From an uncultured Phycisphaerales bacterium (GTDB taxonomy: Bacteria; Planctomycetota; Phycisphaerae; UBA1845; CAIVHJ01): a stretch of DNA of 6,710 nt. Each line of letters starts with the position of its first letter. Position 1 is the stretch's first letter. A program made the translations under genes and the position numbers. A model generated the notes under the pieces. That model was not told the DNA's origin. It saw only the letters and a program-made list of their open reading frames with translations, and did not search any database. Positions 1 through 5,843 of the stretch are shown here, piece by piece. The DNA is taken from NCBI GenBank assembly GCA_903905665.1, contig CAIVHJ010000353.1, positions 1-6,710 of the forward strand, written 5' to 3'.

Positions 1-57
1 CCCGAGGTCACAGGTCATCTCATCGACAAAACTTCGTTCTGCCAGTCGTCGTTCCAT
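1..57 (-). CDS. 5' end of an unidentified gene (partial, runs off the window)
   Basis: On the minus strand an ATG at 57 opens a frame that stays open to the window edge, giving 19 residues that begin MERRLAERSFVDEMTCDLG. The start is supported by a strong GGAGG at 64-68 with a 6-base spacer. It lies downstream of pgk in the same direction, after two hairpins, so it could be the next gene of the gap-pgk unit or an independent gene. A perfect TTGACA (-35-like) sits at 118-123 on this strand, but I see no convincing -10 at the right distance. The visible residues do not resemble the N-terminus of triosephosphate isomerase, a common neighbour of gap-pgk. The N-terminus is charged, with no signal peptide. 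No function can be assigned from so little sequence; that it is a gene start is an inference from the ribosome binding site and open frame. Confidence 0.55.
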   Translation of the reverse strand, partial: MERRLAERSFVDEMTCDLG

Positions 58-63
58 CGCTCG

Positions 64-68
64 CCTCC
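64..68 (-). promoter_or_regulatory. Ribosome binding site of the partial gene at 1-57
   Basis: The minus strand reads GGAGG, a near-full match to the anti-Shine-Dalgarno complement, six bases before the ATG at 57. This is the main support for calling a gene there. Confidence 0.6.
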
Positions 69-122
69 TTGCTCAAAAGATTGCCTTGATCCCACACCAC
101 CCACACTCTACCATGTCTGTCA

Positions 123-148
123 AGGTTATTCAGAAGGCTCTGTAACCT
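123..148 (-). other. Bulged hairpin between pgk and the next gene
   Basis: The arms AGGTTA and TAACCT (123-128 and 143-148) enclose CAGA and TCTG (131-134 and 139-142). This gives about 10 base pairs with a 2-base bulge (TT at 129-130) and a 4-base loop. It lies directly after the stronger palindrome at 155-180 in the direction of pgk transcription. No U-tract follows, so it is not a standard intrinsic terminator by itself. It may stabilise or process the RNA, or be chance. Confidence 0.35.
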
Positions 149-154
149 AATGAT

Positions 155-180
155 ATAGCACCCGGCATGCCGGGTGCTAT
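155..180 (-). terminator. Perfect 26-bp palindrome, probable terminator of gap-pgk
   Basis: The arms ATAGCACCCGGC and GCCGGGTGCTAT are perfect reverse complements, forming an RNA stem of about 11 base pairs closed by a CAUG tetraloop. It begins 27 bases beyond the pgk stop codon on the minus strand. The bases after the stem on that strand are AU-rich (ATCATTA) but not a clean run of U, so termination may be inefficient or factor-assisted. On the plus strand it would be followed by TTGAT and has no gene to terminate. Position and strength favour a 3'-end role for the glycolytic transcript. Confidence 0.6.
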
Positions 181-207
181 TTGATCCCCAAACGCGATTC
201 CGCGACA

Positions 208-1434
208 TCATACGTTGTCGAGGATGTCCACGGCCTCGAACGGCCTTCCCTCCAGATATTCCAGCGACGCTCCGCCACCGGTCGAGATGTGCGTGATTCG
301 ATTTTCCAGACCACTCAGTTTGATCGCCGCCGCACTGTCACCTCCGCCGACCACGCTGATCGCACCGGCATCGGTCGCCTTGGCAACGAATTCCGCGACG
401 GCTTTTGTGCCTTTGTCGAACGGGGGAGTCTCAAAAACTCCCATCGGTCCATTCCACACAATCGTTTTCGCCGTGGTGATGACATCCCCATAGGCACCCA
501 CCGTTCTAGACCCGATATCCAGCCCTTTCAAACCTGCCGGGATGGCGCCTGAGCACGCCTGCGTCGTCACACCTTCCTTGATTTCCTTGGCGCACACCGA
601 GTCCATCGGAAGGCGCAACTTATTGCCGGCCTTTTGTATAATGCGTTTGGCCTCTTCGATTTTGTCCGGTTCGGACAGGCTGGCGCCGATGGATTCACCC
701 TTGGCCAGCATGAACGTGTACATCATCGCTCCACCGATCAAAATGGTGTCGCACTTGGGAATCAATGCCTCAATCACGCCGATCTTATCCGACACTTTCG
801 CGCCCCCTAGAATGCACACAAACGGGCGCTTGGGATTGTTCAGGGCGTCCCCGAGAAATCTCAATTCCTTTTCCACCAAAAAACCGATCACGCGGGGTTT
901 CCCGGACATGAGCAGGGGGACCGTCACCATGGAGGCGTTGTCGCGGTGGCACGTTCCGAAGGCGTCGTTGACGTACACGTCCGCCAAATCCGCAAGTTTT
1001 CTGGCGAACTGATTCTTGAGGATTTTTTTGGCTTCGTCTTTCTTGCAATCTTTGCCTTTAATCTCCTCCGCCGGGTAATACCGCAGGTTTTCCAGCAGGA
1101 CGGCGTGGCCTTTTTTGAGCGAAGTGACGGCGGCGGGTTTGGTATCCGAAAGATAGTCCGTCACCAGCGGAACCGTCTGTCCCAGCAATTTGCTGAGGTG
1201 ATCCGCCACCGGTTTCAGCGAGTATTCCGGCGTCGGCTTGCCGTCGGGCCGGCCGAGGTGGCTGCACAAAATCAATCGTCCGTCACGATCCAGAATGTTC
1301 TTGATCGTCGGCATCGCCATGACGATTCGACTGTCGTCCGTAATCTGCAATTGCTTGTTCAGCGGGACATTGAAATCCGCGCGCATCAACACGAATTTCG
1401 CTTCCACGTCCACCTGCGCCACCGTCTTTTTCAT
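208..1434 (-). CDS. pgk: Phosphoglycerate kinase
   Basis: A 408-residue cytosolic phosphoglycerate kinase (1,3-bisphosphoglycerate + ADP <-> 3-phosphoglycerate + ATP), the glycolytic step after GAPDH. Visible family motifs in order: RADFNVPL (18-25) and SHLGRP (58-63) in the substrate-binding N-domain, ENLRY (115-119), VNDAFGT-HR (155-164) with the phosphate-binding arginine, GGAKVSDKI (210-218), WNGPMGVFE (327-335), GGGDS (363-367) and STGGGASLEYLEG (384-396) in the nucleotide domain. The length is slightly above the usual bacterial 390-400, largely because of a lysine-rich segment around 122-143. Residues 165-166 are Asp-Asn where other members I recall have Ala-His or Ala-Glu. The start is supported by GAGGTGA (1438-1444) just upstream. 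It follows gap by 124 bp in the same direction, so co-transcription is likely. All expected motifs are present and the gene looks functional. Confidence 0.97.
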   Translation of the reverse strand: MKKTVAQVDVEAKFVLMRADFNVPLNKQLQITDDSRIVMAMPTIKNILDRDGRLILCSHLGRPDGKPTPEYSLKPVADHLSKLLGQTVPLVTDYLSDTKPAAVTSLKKGHAVLLENLRYYPAEEIKGKDCKKDEAKKILKNQFARKLADLADVYVNDAFGTCHRDNASMVTVPLLMSGKPRVIGFLVEKELRFLGDALNNPKRPFVCILGGAKVSDKIGVIEALIPKCDTILIGGAMMYTFMLAKGESIGASLSEPDKIEEAKRIIQKAGNKLRLPMDSVCAKEIKEGVTTQACSGAIPAGLKGLDIGSRTVGAYGDVITTAKTIVWNGPMGVFETPPFDKGTKAVAEFVAKATDAGAISVVGGGDSAAAIKLSGLENRITHISTGGGASLEYLEGRPFEAVDILDNV

Positions 1435-1489
1435 GGTTCACCTCGCGGAGAAAATATTTGTTCAGCGGTCATGGGCACTTCAGAGACAG

Positions 1490-1515
1490 AGAGCACCGCG
1501 CCTGTGCGGCGCTCT
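1490..1515 (-). other. Hairpin in the gap-pgk intercistronic region
   Basis: As minus-strand RNA, AGAGCGCCGC pairs with GCGGTGCTCT across a 6-base loop, giving ten base pairs including one G-U wobble. The mismatch on the plus strand becomes the wobble only on the mRNA strand, which suggests the structure matters in the gap-pgk transcript. No U-tract follows, so it is unlikely to be a full terminator. A processing or stability element, or partial attenuation between gap and pgk, would fit. Function is inferred. Confidence 0.5.
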
Positions 1516-1558
1516 ATATTATGATGATCGAGCAATCGAAAATACGCAACCGGTCACG

Positions 1559-2587
1559 TCACATCTTGGCGACTTTGGCAATCAGGTCCGCCGTCCGCAC
1601 GGAATAACCCCATTCGTTGTCGTACCAGCTGATCACCTTGGCGAAATTTCCGCCGCTTGACGGCATCACCATGGTGCTCAGCGAGTCGAAAATCGAACTG
1701 GCGGGATTGGCGATGACATCCGAACTGACGATCGGCTCATCGCAATATTCCAGGATTCCCTTGAGTTTGCCGTTGGCGGCTTCTTTGACGGCATTGTTGA
1801 TGTCCTGAGCAGTCATTTTTCTGGCGGAGCGGAACGTCAGGTCCACCAGCGAACCGGTGATGACCGGAACCCGAATGGCGAATCCGTTGAGTTTTCCATT
1901 CAGGGCGGGAATCACTTTGCCGACGGCTTTGGCGGCGCCGGTCGTCGTCGGAATGATGTTGACCGCCGCTGCACGCGCGCGACGCAAATCCTTATGAATC
2001 GCGTCCGCCACCACCTGATCGTTGGTGTAGGCGTGGATCGTCGTCATCAGACCTTCCTCGATCCCGAATTTCTCGTTCAGTACCAGTGCCACCGGCGCCA
2101 AACAATTCGTCGTGCAACTGGCATTGGACACACATTTGTGTTCCGGTTTGAGCATCTGGTCGTTGACGCCCATCACGCACGTCAGGTCCGGTTCATCTTT
2201 GGCCGGGGCGCTGAGGATCACCTTGCGAGCACCGGCTTTGAGATGGTCGCCGTACCCGCCTTTTTCGCTCTCACGCGACGTGAATATACCTGTGGACTCC
2301 AACACGACATCGACGTTCAGGTCCTTCCACGGGAGTTTACCGGGGGATTTTTCGCTGAGGACCTTAATTTCGTGTCCGTCGATGACCAGGATGTTGTCTT
2401 CCTTGACGGAGACGGTGCCTTTGTAGCGTCCCTGCGCGCTGTCGTATTTGAACAGCGTCGCCAGCGAAGCCGCCGGTGCAAGATCATTGATGGCCATGAT
2501 GTCGAATTTCTCATGATGCTGGAGCATCGCGCGAACCGCCAAACGCCCGATTCGTCCAAAACCGTTGACTGCAACACGTACCGCCAT
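1559..2587 (-). CDS. gap: Glyceraldehyde-3-phosphate dehydrogenase (phosphorylating)
   Basis: A 342-residue GAPDH that converts glyceraldehyde-3-phosphate, phosphate and NAD(P)+ to 1,3-bisphosphoglycerate, the substrate of the adjacent PGK. The Rossmann motif NGFGRIGRL is at 8-16, and Asp35 (in INDLAP) sits at the end of the second strand, a position typical of NAD use. The catalytic Cys158 lies in SNASCTTNCLAP, with the base His185 in TTIHAYTNDQ. HKDLRRARAAA (198-208) and SWYDNEWGYS (320-329) are further family blocks. The segment SRESEKGGYGDHLKAGA (104-120) is longer than in Bacillus-type enzymes. In the cofactor loop before HKD the usual Leu-Pro is replaced by Ala-Ile (196-197), so cofactor preference is less certain. 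The start at 2587 is chosen because GGAGG (2594-2598) precedes it and the Rossmann strand begins right after the Met; the frame extends upstream to 2635 but that part is non-homologous. Probably first gene of gap-pgk. Confidence 0.97.
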   Translation of the reverse strand: MAVRVAVNGFGRIGRLAVRAMLQHHEKFDIMAINDLAPAASLATLFKYDSAQGRYKGTVSVKEDNILVIDGHEIKVLSEKSPGKLPWKDLNVDVVLESTGIFTSRESEKGGYGDHLKAGARKVILSAPAKDEPDLTCVMGVNDQMLKPEHKCVSNASCTTNCLAPVALVLNEKFGIEEGLMTTIHAYTNDQVVADAIHKDLRRARAAAVNIIPTTTGAAKAVGKVIPALNGKLNGFAIRVPVITGSLVDLTFRSARKMTAQDINNAVKEAANGKLKGILEYCDEPIVSSDVIANPASSIFDSLSTMVMPSSGGNFAKVISWYDNEWGYSVRTADLIAKVAKM

Positions 2588-2593
2588 GGCAGG

Positions 2594-2598
2594 CCTCC
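2594..2598 (-). promoter_or_regulatory. Ribosome binding site deciding the gap start
   Basis: GGAGG on the minus strand lies six bases before the ATG at 2587. It favours this Met over the in-frame ATG at 2635, 16 codons upstream. Confidence 0.75.
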
Positions 2599-2651
2599 AA
2601 AAAATGGGGATTTGTGATCGTTGATTCGATGACAATTAACGATAGGATTTA

Positions 2652-2667
2652 GATGGTTGGAACCATC
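2652..2667. promoter_or_regulatory. Palindrome upstream of gap, candidate operator
   Basis: GATGGTT and AACCATC form a perfect inverted repeat separated by GG, centred about 72 bp upstream of the gap start codon. The size and symmetry suit a dimeric DNA-binding regulator, and no gene covers it. I could not place a convincing -35/-10 pair next to it, so its link to gap transcription rests on position only. Confidence 0.4.
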
Positions 2668-2701
2668 AAACCCACTTCAGACTACATGAGGGTATGTTAT
2701 C

Positions 2702-2774
2702 GGTCAACTACCGGCTGGACTCTTGGTCAATTCGGTATCAACTCAACTTCCTGTGCGTGTTGGGGTACGGTCAA
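2702..2774 (-). repeat. Three spaced TTGACC repeats upstream of gap
   Basis: On the minus strand TTGACC occurs at 2702-2707, 2725-2730 and 2769-2774, all in the same orientation. The start-to-start spacings are 23 and 44 bp, near two and four helical turns. They may be -35-like hexamers, binding sites or chance. The rest of 2588-2804 holds no gene that I can support, and I see no clear terminator for the upstream peptidase gene there. Confidence 0.3.
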
Positions 2775-2804
2775 TCCTGCTCCTGCATGATTCACGACAT
2801 TCGG

Positions 2805-4949
2805 TCATTTCATATCAAGTACTCGAGTGAGAAACGCCAACTGGTCGGTTGCTTCTTCGATGATCTTGGTCGTGGGTTTTCCGGCGCCGTGTCCCGCTTT
2901 GGTTTCGATTCGGATTAAAACCGGATTGGGCCCGGTCTGCGCCGCCTGCAAGGCCGCCGCGAATTTGAAACTGTGGGCCGGAAAAACACGATCATCGTGG
3001 TCGGCTGTCGTGATCAGCGTCGCGGGATAACGGGTTCCGGGTTTGAGATGATGATAGGGCGAGTACGCATACAGGGCTTTGAATTCCGCCGGATCGTCGG
3101 GCGAACCGTAGTCCGACATCCATGCGTGTCCGATCGTGAACTGGTTGAATCGCAGCATGTCGAGCACCCCGACGGCGGGCAAAGCCGCTGCAAACAAATC
3201 GGGTCGCTGCGTCATGCACGCGCCCACCAGCAGACCTCCGTTGCTACCTCCGTGAATGGCGAGTTTGTTCGGGGAAGTGTAGTGATTGTCGATGAGCCAC
3301 TGCGCGGCCGCGATGAAGTCGTCATAAACGTTTTGACGTTTTGTTTTCATGCCGGCTTCGTGCCACTCGGTTCCGTATTCACCCCCGCCGCGAATGTTGG
3401 GCATCGCATACACACCACCCATTTCCATCCAAATCAGATTTTTGACCGAAAACGACGGTGTGAGCGAGGCGTTGAATCCGCCGTAACCGTAAAGCAACGT
3501 CGGATTGCGGCCGTTCAGTTCGAGTCCCTTTTTATGTGCGATGAACATCGGGATTTTGGTGCCGTCCTTGCTGGCGTAGAAAATCTGTTTGGCTTCGTAG
3601 TCATTGGGGTTGAAATCCACTTGGGGTCGGCGGAAGATTTCGCTTTGCCCCGTCGCCAGATCGTAATGAAAGACCGTCGAGGGATCGTTGAAACTGGTGA
3701 ACGCATAAAACGTCTCGGTATCTTCGCGTCTCCCACCGAACCCACCGGCGGAACCGACTCCCGGAAGCGCTACGTCCCGAACAAACGACCCATCGAGATT
3801 GTGAATTCTGACCCGACTTTGGGCGTCATGCAGATACGAAGCCACAAACATGTTGTTCACCAGTGAAACACCGGTGAGATTGTCGGAAGACTGCGAAACG
3901 ACTTCTTTCCAGTTGCTTCGGTCGGGTTGGCGCGTGTCGATGGCGATGATGCGTCCCCGCGAAGCGTCCAGATCGGTCTGGAACCAGAATACCGGACCGT
4001 CGTTGCCAACGAACCCATATTGAGCATCCGGCACCGAAATCAGTTCCACAATCGTCGAATCCGGAGCCGCCAGATTCTTATATGCGACGCGATTTTTCTC
4101 TTCGGTTCCTTTGGAAATGGAAATCACAAGATATTGCCCGTCGTCCGTGATCCCGGCGCCGATCCCCAGCTCTTTATCATCCGGTCGCTCGTAAACCAAC
4201 ACGTCATTCGCCTGGTCGGTTCCCAATCGGTGATAATACAACTTCGGATAGTAGTTTTGCGCCTTGAGATCGTTTTGTTCGGGTTGAGGATAACGGGTGT
4301 AGAAGAACCCCTTGTGGTCGTGGGTCCACGCGGCACTGGTGAATTTGGTCCATTGAATGAGGTCAGATAAATCTTTTCCGGTGTTGATGTCACGTACTTT
4401 CCACTCCTGCCAGTCCGAACCGGATTGAGAAACGGAATACGCGAGCAGATTTCCGTCTTCGCTGACGGAAAGACTGGAAAGCGCCACCGTGCCGTCCTGC
4501 GACAGTTGGTTGGGGTCGATCAGGACGATCGGTTCGTCTTTCAGGGTTTTGAGAGTGTACAGAACCGACTGGTTCTGGAGACCGTCGTTTTTGAAAAAGA
4601 AATATCGGCCTCCCCGTTTCCACGGAATCCCGTATCGTTCATAGTTCCACAACTGCGTCAATCGCCGGCGGATCGTCTCGCGTGTCGGAATCTGTTTCAG
4701 ATAATCAAACGTGACCTGATTTTCGGCTTCGATCCAAGTCCGTGCGTCGGCCGAGTCGATGTCCTCAAGCCAGCGATACGGGTCTTTGACATTCGTACCG
4801 TGATAGTCATCCATTTGATTGACGGTTCGGGCAGGGGGATATTTCAAGCAGGCTTGCTCCTTTTGAACGGGAGTGATGGTGGCATCACTCTGACAACCGA
4901 TCCACAAACACATCAGCCACGCAGCAATCAAAACTCGGTGGTGGTTCAT
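2805..4949 (-). CDS. Prolyl oligopeptidase (family S9A), predicted exported lipoprotein
   Basis: A 714-residue serine peptidase that cleaves short peptides after proline. An N-terminal helical segment of the peptidase domain (about 35-85, with DPYRWLED at 56-63) is followed by a beta-propeller (about 90-440) that restricts access to small peptides, then the alpha/beta-hydrolase domain (about 450-714). Catalytic residues are visible: Ser569 in GGSNGG, Asp652 in HDDRV with the substrate-binding Arg654, and His687 in KAGHGAG. YGYGGFN (487-493) carries the oxyanion tyrosine, and HAW (608-610) holds the tryptophan that stacks on the proline. The first 18 residues form a short hydrophobic signal ending WIG-C19, an imperfect lipobox (Trp at -3), so lipid anchoring is likely but not certain. 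The start at 4949 has GAGGAG (4956-4961) upstream; a longer frame to 5147 would overlap the divergent gene. It stands alone and probably degrades imported or periplasmic peptides. Confidence 0.95.
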   Translation of the reverse strand: MNHHRVLIAAWLMCLWIGCQSDATITPVQKEQACLKYPPARTVNQMDDYHGTNVKDPYRWLEDIDSADARTWIEAENQVTFDYLKQIPTRETIRRRLTQLWNYERYGIPWKRGGRYFFFKNDGLQNQSVLYTLKTLKDEPIVLIDPNQLSQDGTVALSSLSVSEDGNLLAYSVSQSGSDWQEWKVRDINTGKDLSDLIQWTKFTSAAWTHDHKGFFYTRYPQPEQNDLKAQNYYPKLYYHRLGTDQANDVLVYERPDDKELGIGAGITDDGQYLVISISKGTEEKNRVAYKNLAAPDSTIVELISVPDAQYGFVGNDGPVFWFQTDLDASRGRIIAIDTRQPDRSNWKEVVSQSSDNLTGVSLVNNMFVASYLHDAQSRVRIHNLDGSFVRDVALPGVGSAGGFGGRREDTETFYAFTSFNDPSTVFHYDLATGQSEIFRRPQVDFNPNDYEAKQIFYASKDGTKIPMFIAHKKGLELNGRNPTLLYGYGGFNASLTPSFSVKNLIWMEMGGVYAMPNIRGGGEYGTEWHEAGMKTKRQNVYDDFIAAAQWLIDNHYTSPNKLAIHGGSNGGLLVGACMTQRPDLFAAALPAVGVLDMLRFNQFTIGHAWMSDYGSPDDPAEFKALYAYSPYHHLKPGTRYPATLITTADHDDRVFPAHSFKFAAALQAAQTGPNPVLIRIETKAGHGAGKPTTKIIEEATDQLAFLTRVLDMK

Positions 4950-4955
4950 GAAATT

Positions 4956-4961
4956 CTCCTC
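4956..4961 (-). promoter_or_regulatory. Ribosome binding site deciding the peptidase start
   Basis: GAGGAG on the minus strand ends six bases before the ATG at 4949. With the signal peptide that begins at this Met, it rules out the 66-codon in-frame extension to 5147. Confidence 0.7.
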
Positions 4962-4973
4962 GATCGCTAAGGG

Positions 4974-5002
4974 TTGTGGGTTCTCTGACCCGAACGGATA
5001 AT
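4974..5002 (+). promoter_or_regulatory. Candidate promoter of the thiamine-related gene pair
   Basis: TTGTGG (4974-4979) and GATAAT (4997-5002) are separated by 17 bases, a sigma70-like arrangement with a good -10 and a modest -35. Transcription would start near 5009, about 50 bases before the ATG at 5062. Confidence 0.35.
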
Positions 5003-5026
5003 AGCAAATTGTGGGATAGGAATCCA
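4998..5026 (-). promoter_or_regulatory. Candidate promoter of the peptidase gene
   Basis: On the minus strand TGGATT (5021-5026) and TATTAT (4998-5003) have 17-base spacing. The -10 matches five of six consensus bases and the -35 is weak. The predicted start near 4991 leaves a leader of about 40 bases. The -10 overlaps that of the opposing candidate promoter. Confidence 0.3.
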
Positions 5027-5061
5027 CATTTCGAAATCTGCATACCTCGGAGGGACTCATC

Positions 5062-5373
5062 ATGTCGGTACTATTGGAATTTTCGATGTCGCCGATGGAC
5101 AAAGGAGAATCCCTGAGCGAGTACGTCTCACGAAGTCTGGACATCATCGATCGAAGCGGTGTTCCCTACCGCCTGAATCCGATGGGCACCGTTCTGGAGG
5201 GGGGATGGGACGAAGTCTTCTCGGTCGTCAACCAGTGTTTCGAGCAAATGAGTCAGGACTGCAACCGGATCAGTTGTTCGATCAAGATCGACTGGCGTCG
5301 TGGGAAAGAGGGACGGCTTGATTCAAAAACCGCCGCCATTCAGCAAAAACTCGGAAAAGAGTTACGCCAATGA
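5062..5373 (+). CDS. Thiamine-binding protein, MTH1187/YkoF (DUF77) family
   Basis: A 103-residue small cytosolic protein of the MTH1187 family (Pfam Thiamine_BP), a ferredoxin-like alpha/beta fold that assembles into multimers. Diagnostic stretches are LLEFSMSPMDKGESLSEYV (4-22), where the SMSP turn and the following helix start the fold, and GVPYRLNPMGTVLEG (33-47), a strong family signature. The length is typical of single-domain members. Relatives have been reported to bind thiamine or its pyrimidine part, but the exact role is not settled. The start has a strong GGAGGG (5049-5054) seven bases upstream. Its stop codon overlaps the start of the next gene (ATGA), implying translational coupling with the YjbQ protein. 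It is transcribed divergently from the peptidase gene. There is no signal peptide or membrane segment. Family assignment is firm; the ligand in this organism is inferred. Confidence 0.9.
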   Translation: MSVLLEFSMSPMDKGESLSEYVSRSLDIIDRSGVPYRLNPMGTVLEGGWDEVFSVVNQCFEQMSQDCNRISCSIKIDWRRGKEGRLDSKTAAIQQKLGKELRQ

Positions 5374-5792
5374 AAAGTCATACCCGATATCTGACGCTCA
5401 ATGTTCCGGCGCGGATGGATTTCGTCAACATCACGTCCGAGGTTGAGGAGACGGTTCACAATAGCGGAGTCAAGGAGGGATTGTGTCTGGTCAACACGAT
5501 GCACATCACTGCGAGCGTGTTCATCAACGACGACGAATCCGGCTTGCATGATGATTACAAAAAATGGCTGGAGCAACTCGCTCCTTTTGATCCCAGTCCC
5601 CAGCGATATCATCACAATCGCACCGGTGAAGACAACGCCGACGCCCATCACAAACGCCAGATCATGGGCCGCGAGGTGGTCGTGGCGATTACCGAGGGGC
5701 GATTGGACTTCGGACCGTGGGAGCAGATTTTTTACGGCGAGTTTGACGGACGTCGCCCCAAACGCGTGTTGATTAAAATCATCGGCGACTGA
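5370..5792 (+). CDS. yjbQ: YjbQ/UPF0047 family protein, secondary thiamine-phosphate synthase-like
   Basis: A 140-residue full-length member of the YjbQ (UPF0047) family. Signature regions are VNTMHITASVFINDDESGL (41-59), with the conserved His45, and DNADAHHKRQIMG (88-100), whose N-x-D-x-H pattern (Asn89, Asp91, His93) probably forms a metal or anion site with His45. EGRLDFGPWEQIFYGEFDG (109-127) is the characteristic C-terminal block. Family members have been associated with weak thiamine phosphate synthase activity in Escherichia coli, so databases often name it a secondary thiamine-phosphate synthase; its true physiological substrate is uncertain. The start overlaps the previous stop in ATGA, and only a weak AGAG precedes it, which fits translational coupling. 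The thiamine-binding partner supports a thiamine-related role here. I saw no terminator hairpin with a U-tract just after the stop. Confidence 0.92.
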   Translation: MKSHTRYLTLNVPARMDFVNITSEVEETVHNSGVKEGLCLVNTMHITASVFINDDESGLHDDYKKWLEQLAPFDPSPQRYHHNRTGEDNADAHHKRQIMGREVVVAITEGRLDFGPWEQIFYGEFDGRRPKRVLIKIIGD

Positions 5793-5843
5793 CTACTTTC
5801 CCTATTTTTCCATCGAAGCATCCGACAGAATCCCTGGCCTGCA

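Noticed and set aside
20..211. 63-codon minus-strand frame between pgk and the left edge
   Set aside because: It starts within the end of pgk, runs through the 26-bp palindrome and has no ribosome binding site or known motif. The better supported start on this strand is at 57.
946..1524. Open frame (192 codons) on the plus strand opposite pgk
   Set aside because: Antisense to well-conserved pgk motifs, no ribosome binding site or family resemblance.
1994..2617. Open frame (207 codons) on the plus strand opposite gap
   Set aside because: Fully antisense to gap, with the same shadow-type composition.
2588..2635. N-terminal extension of GAPDH to the ATG at 2635
   Set aside because: The 16 extra residues do not belong to the family fold, and the strong ribosome binding site lies inside the extension, before the Met at 2587.
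2973..3866. Long open frame (297 codons) on the plus strand opposite the prolyl oligopeptidase
   Set aside because: It lies wholly antisense to a conserved gene, has no recognisable domain and has an Arg/His/Val-rich composition typical of frames opposite coding sequence.
4980..5022. Possible TPP riboswitch upstream of the thiamine-binding gene (GGATAATAGC resembles the THI-box GGATAATGCC)
   Set aside because: The CUGAGA element and its helix are missing on the plus strand, the bases flanking GGATAAT do not form the expected P4 pairing, and the same bases are explained as a -10 element. A covariance-model search with a significant hit would reverse this.
4950..5147. N-terminal extension of the prolyl oligopeptidase to the in-frame ATG at 5147
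   Set aside because: It would overlap the divergent thiamine-binding gene and place the signal peptide 66 residues inside the protein. The GAGGAG before 4949 supports the shorter form.
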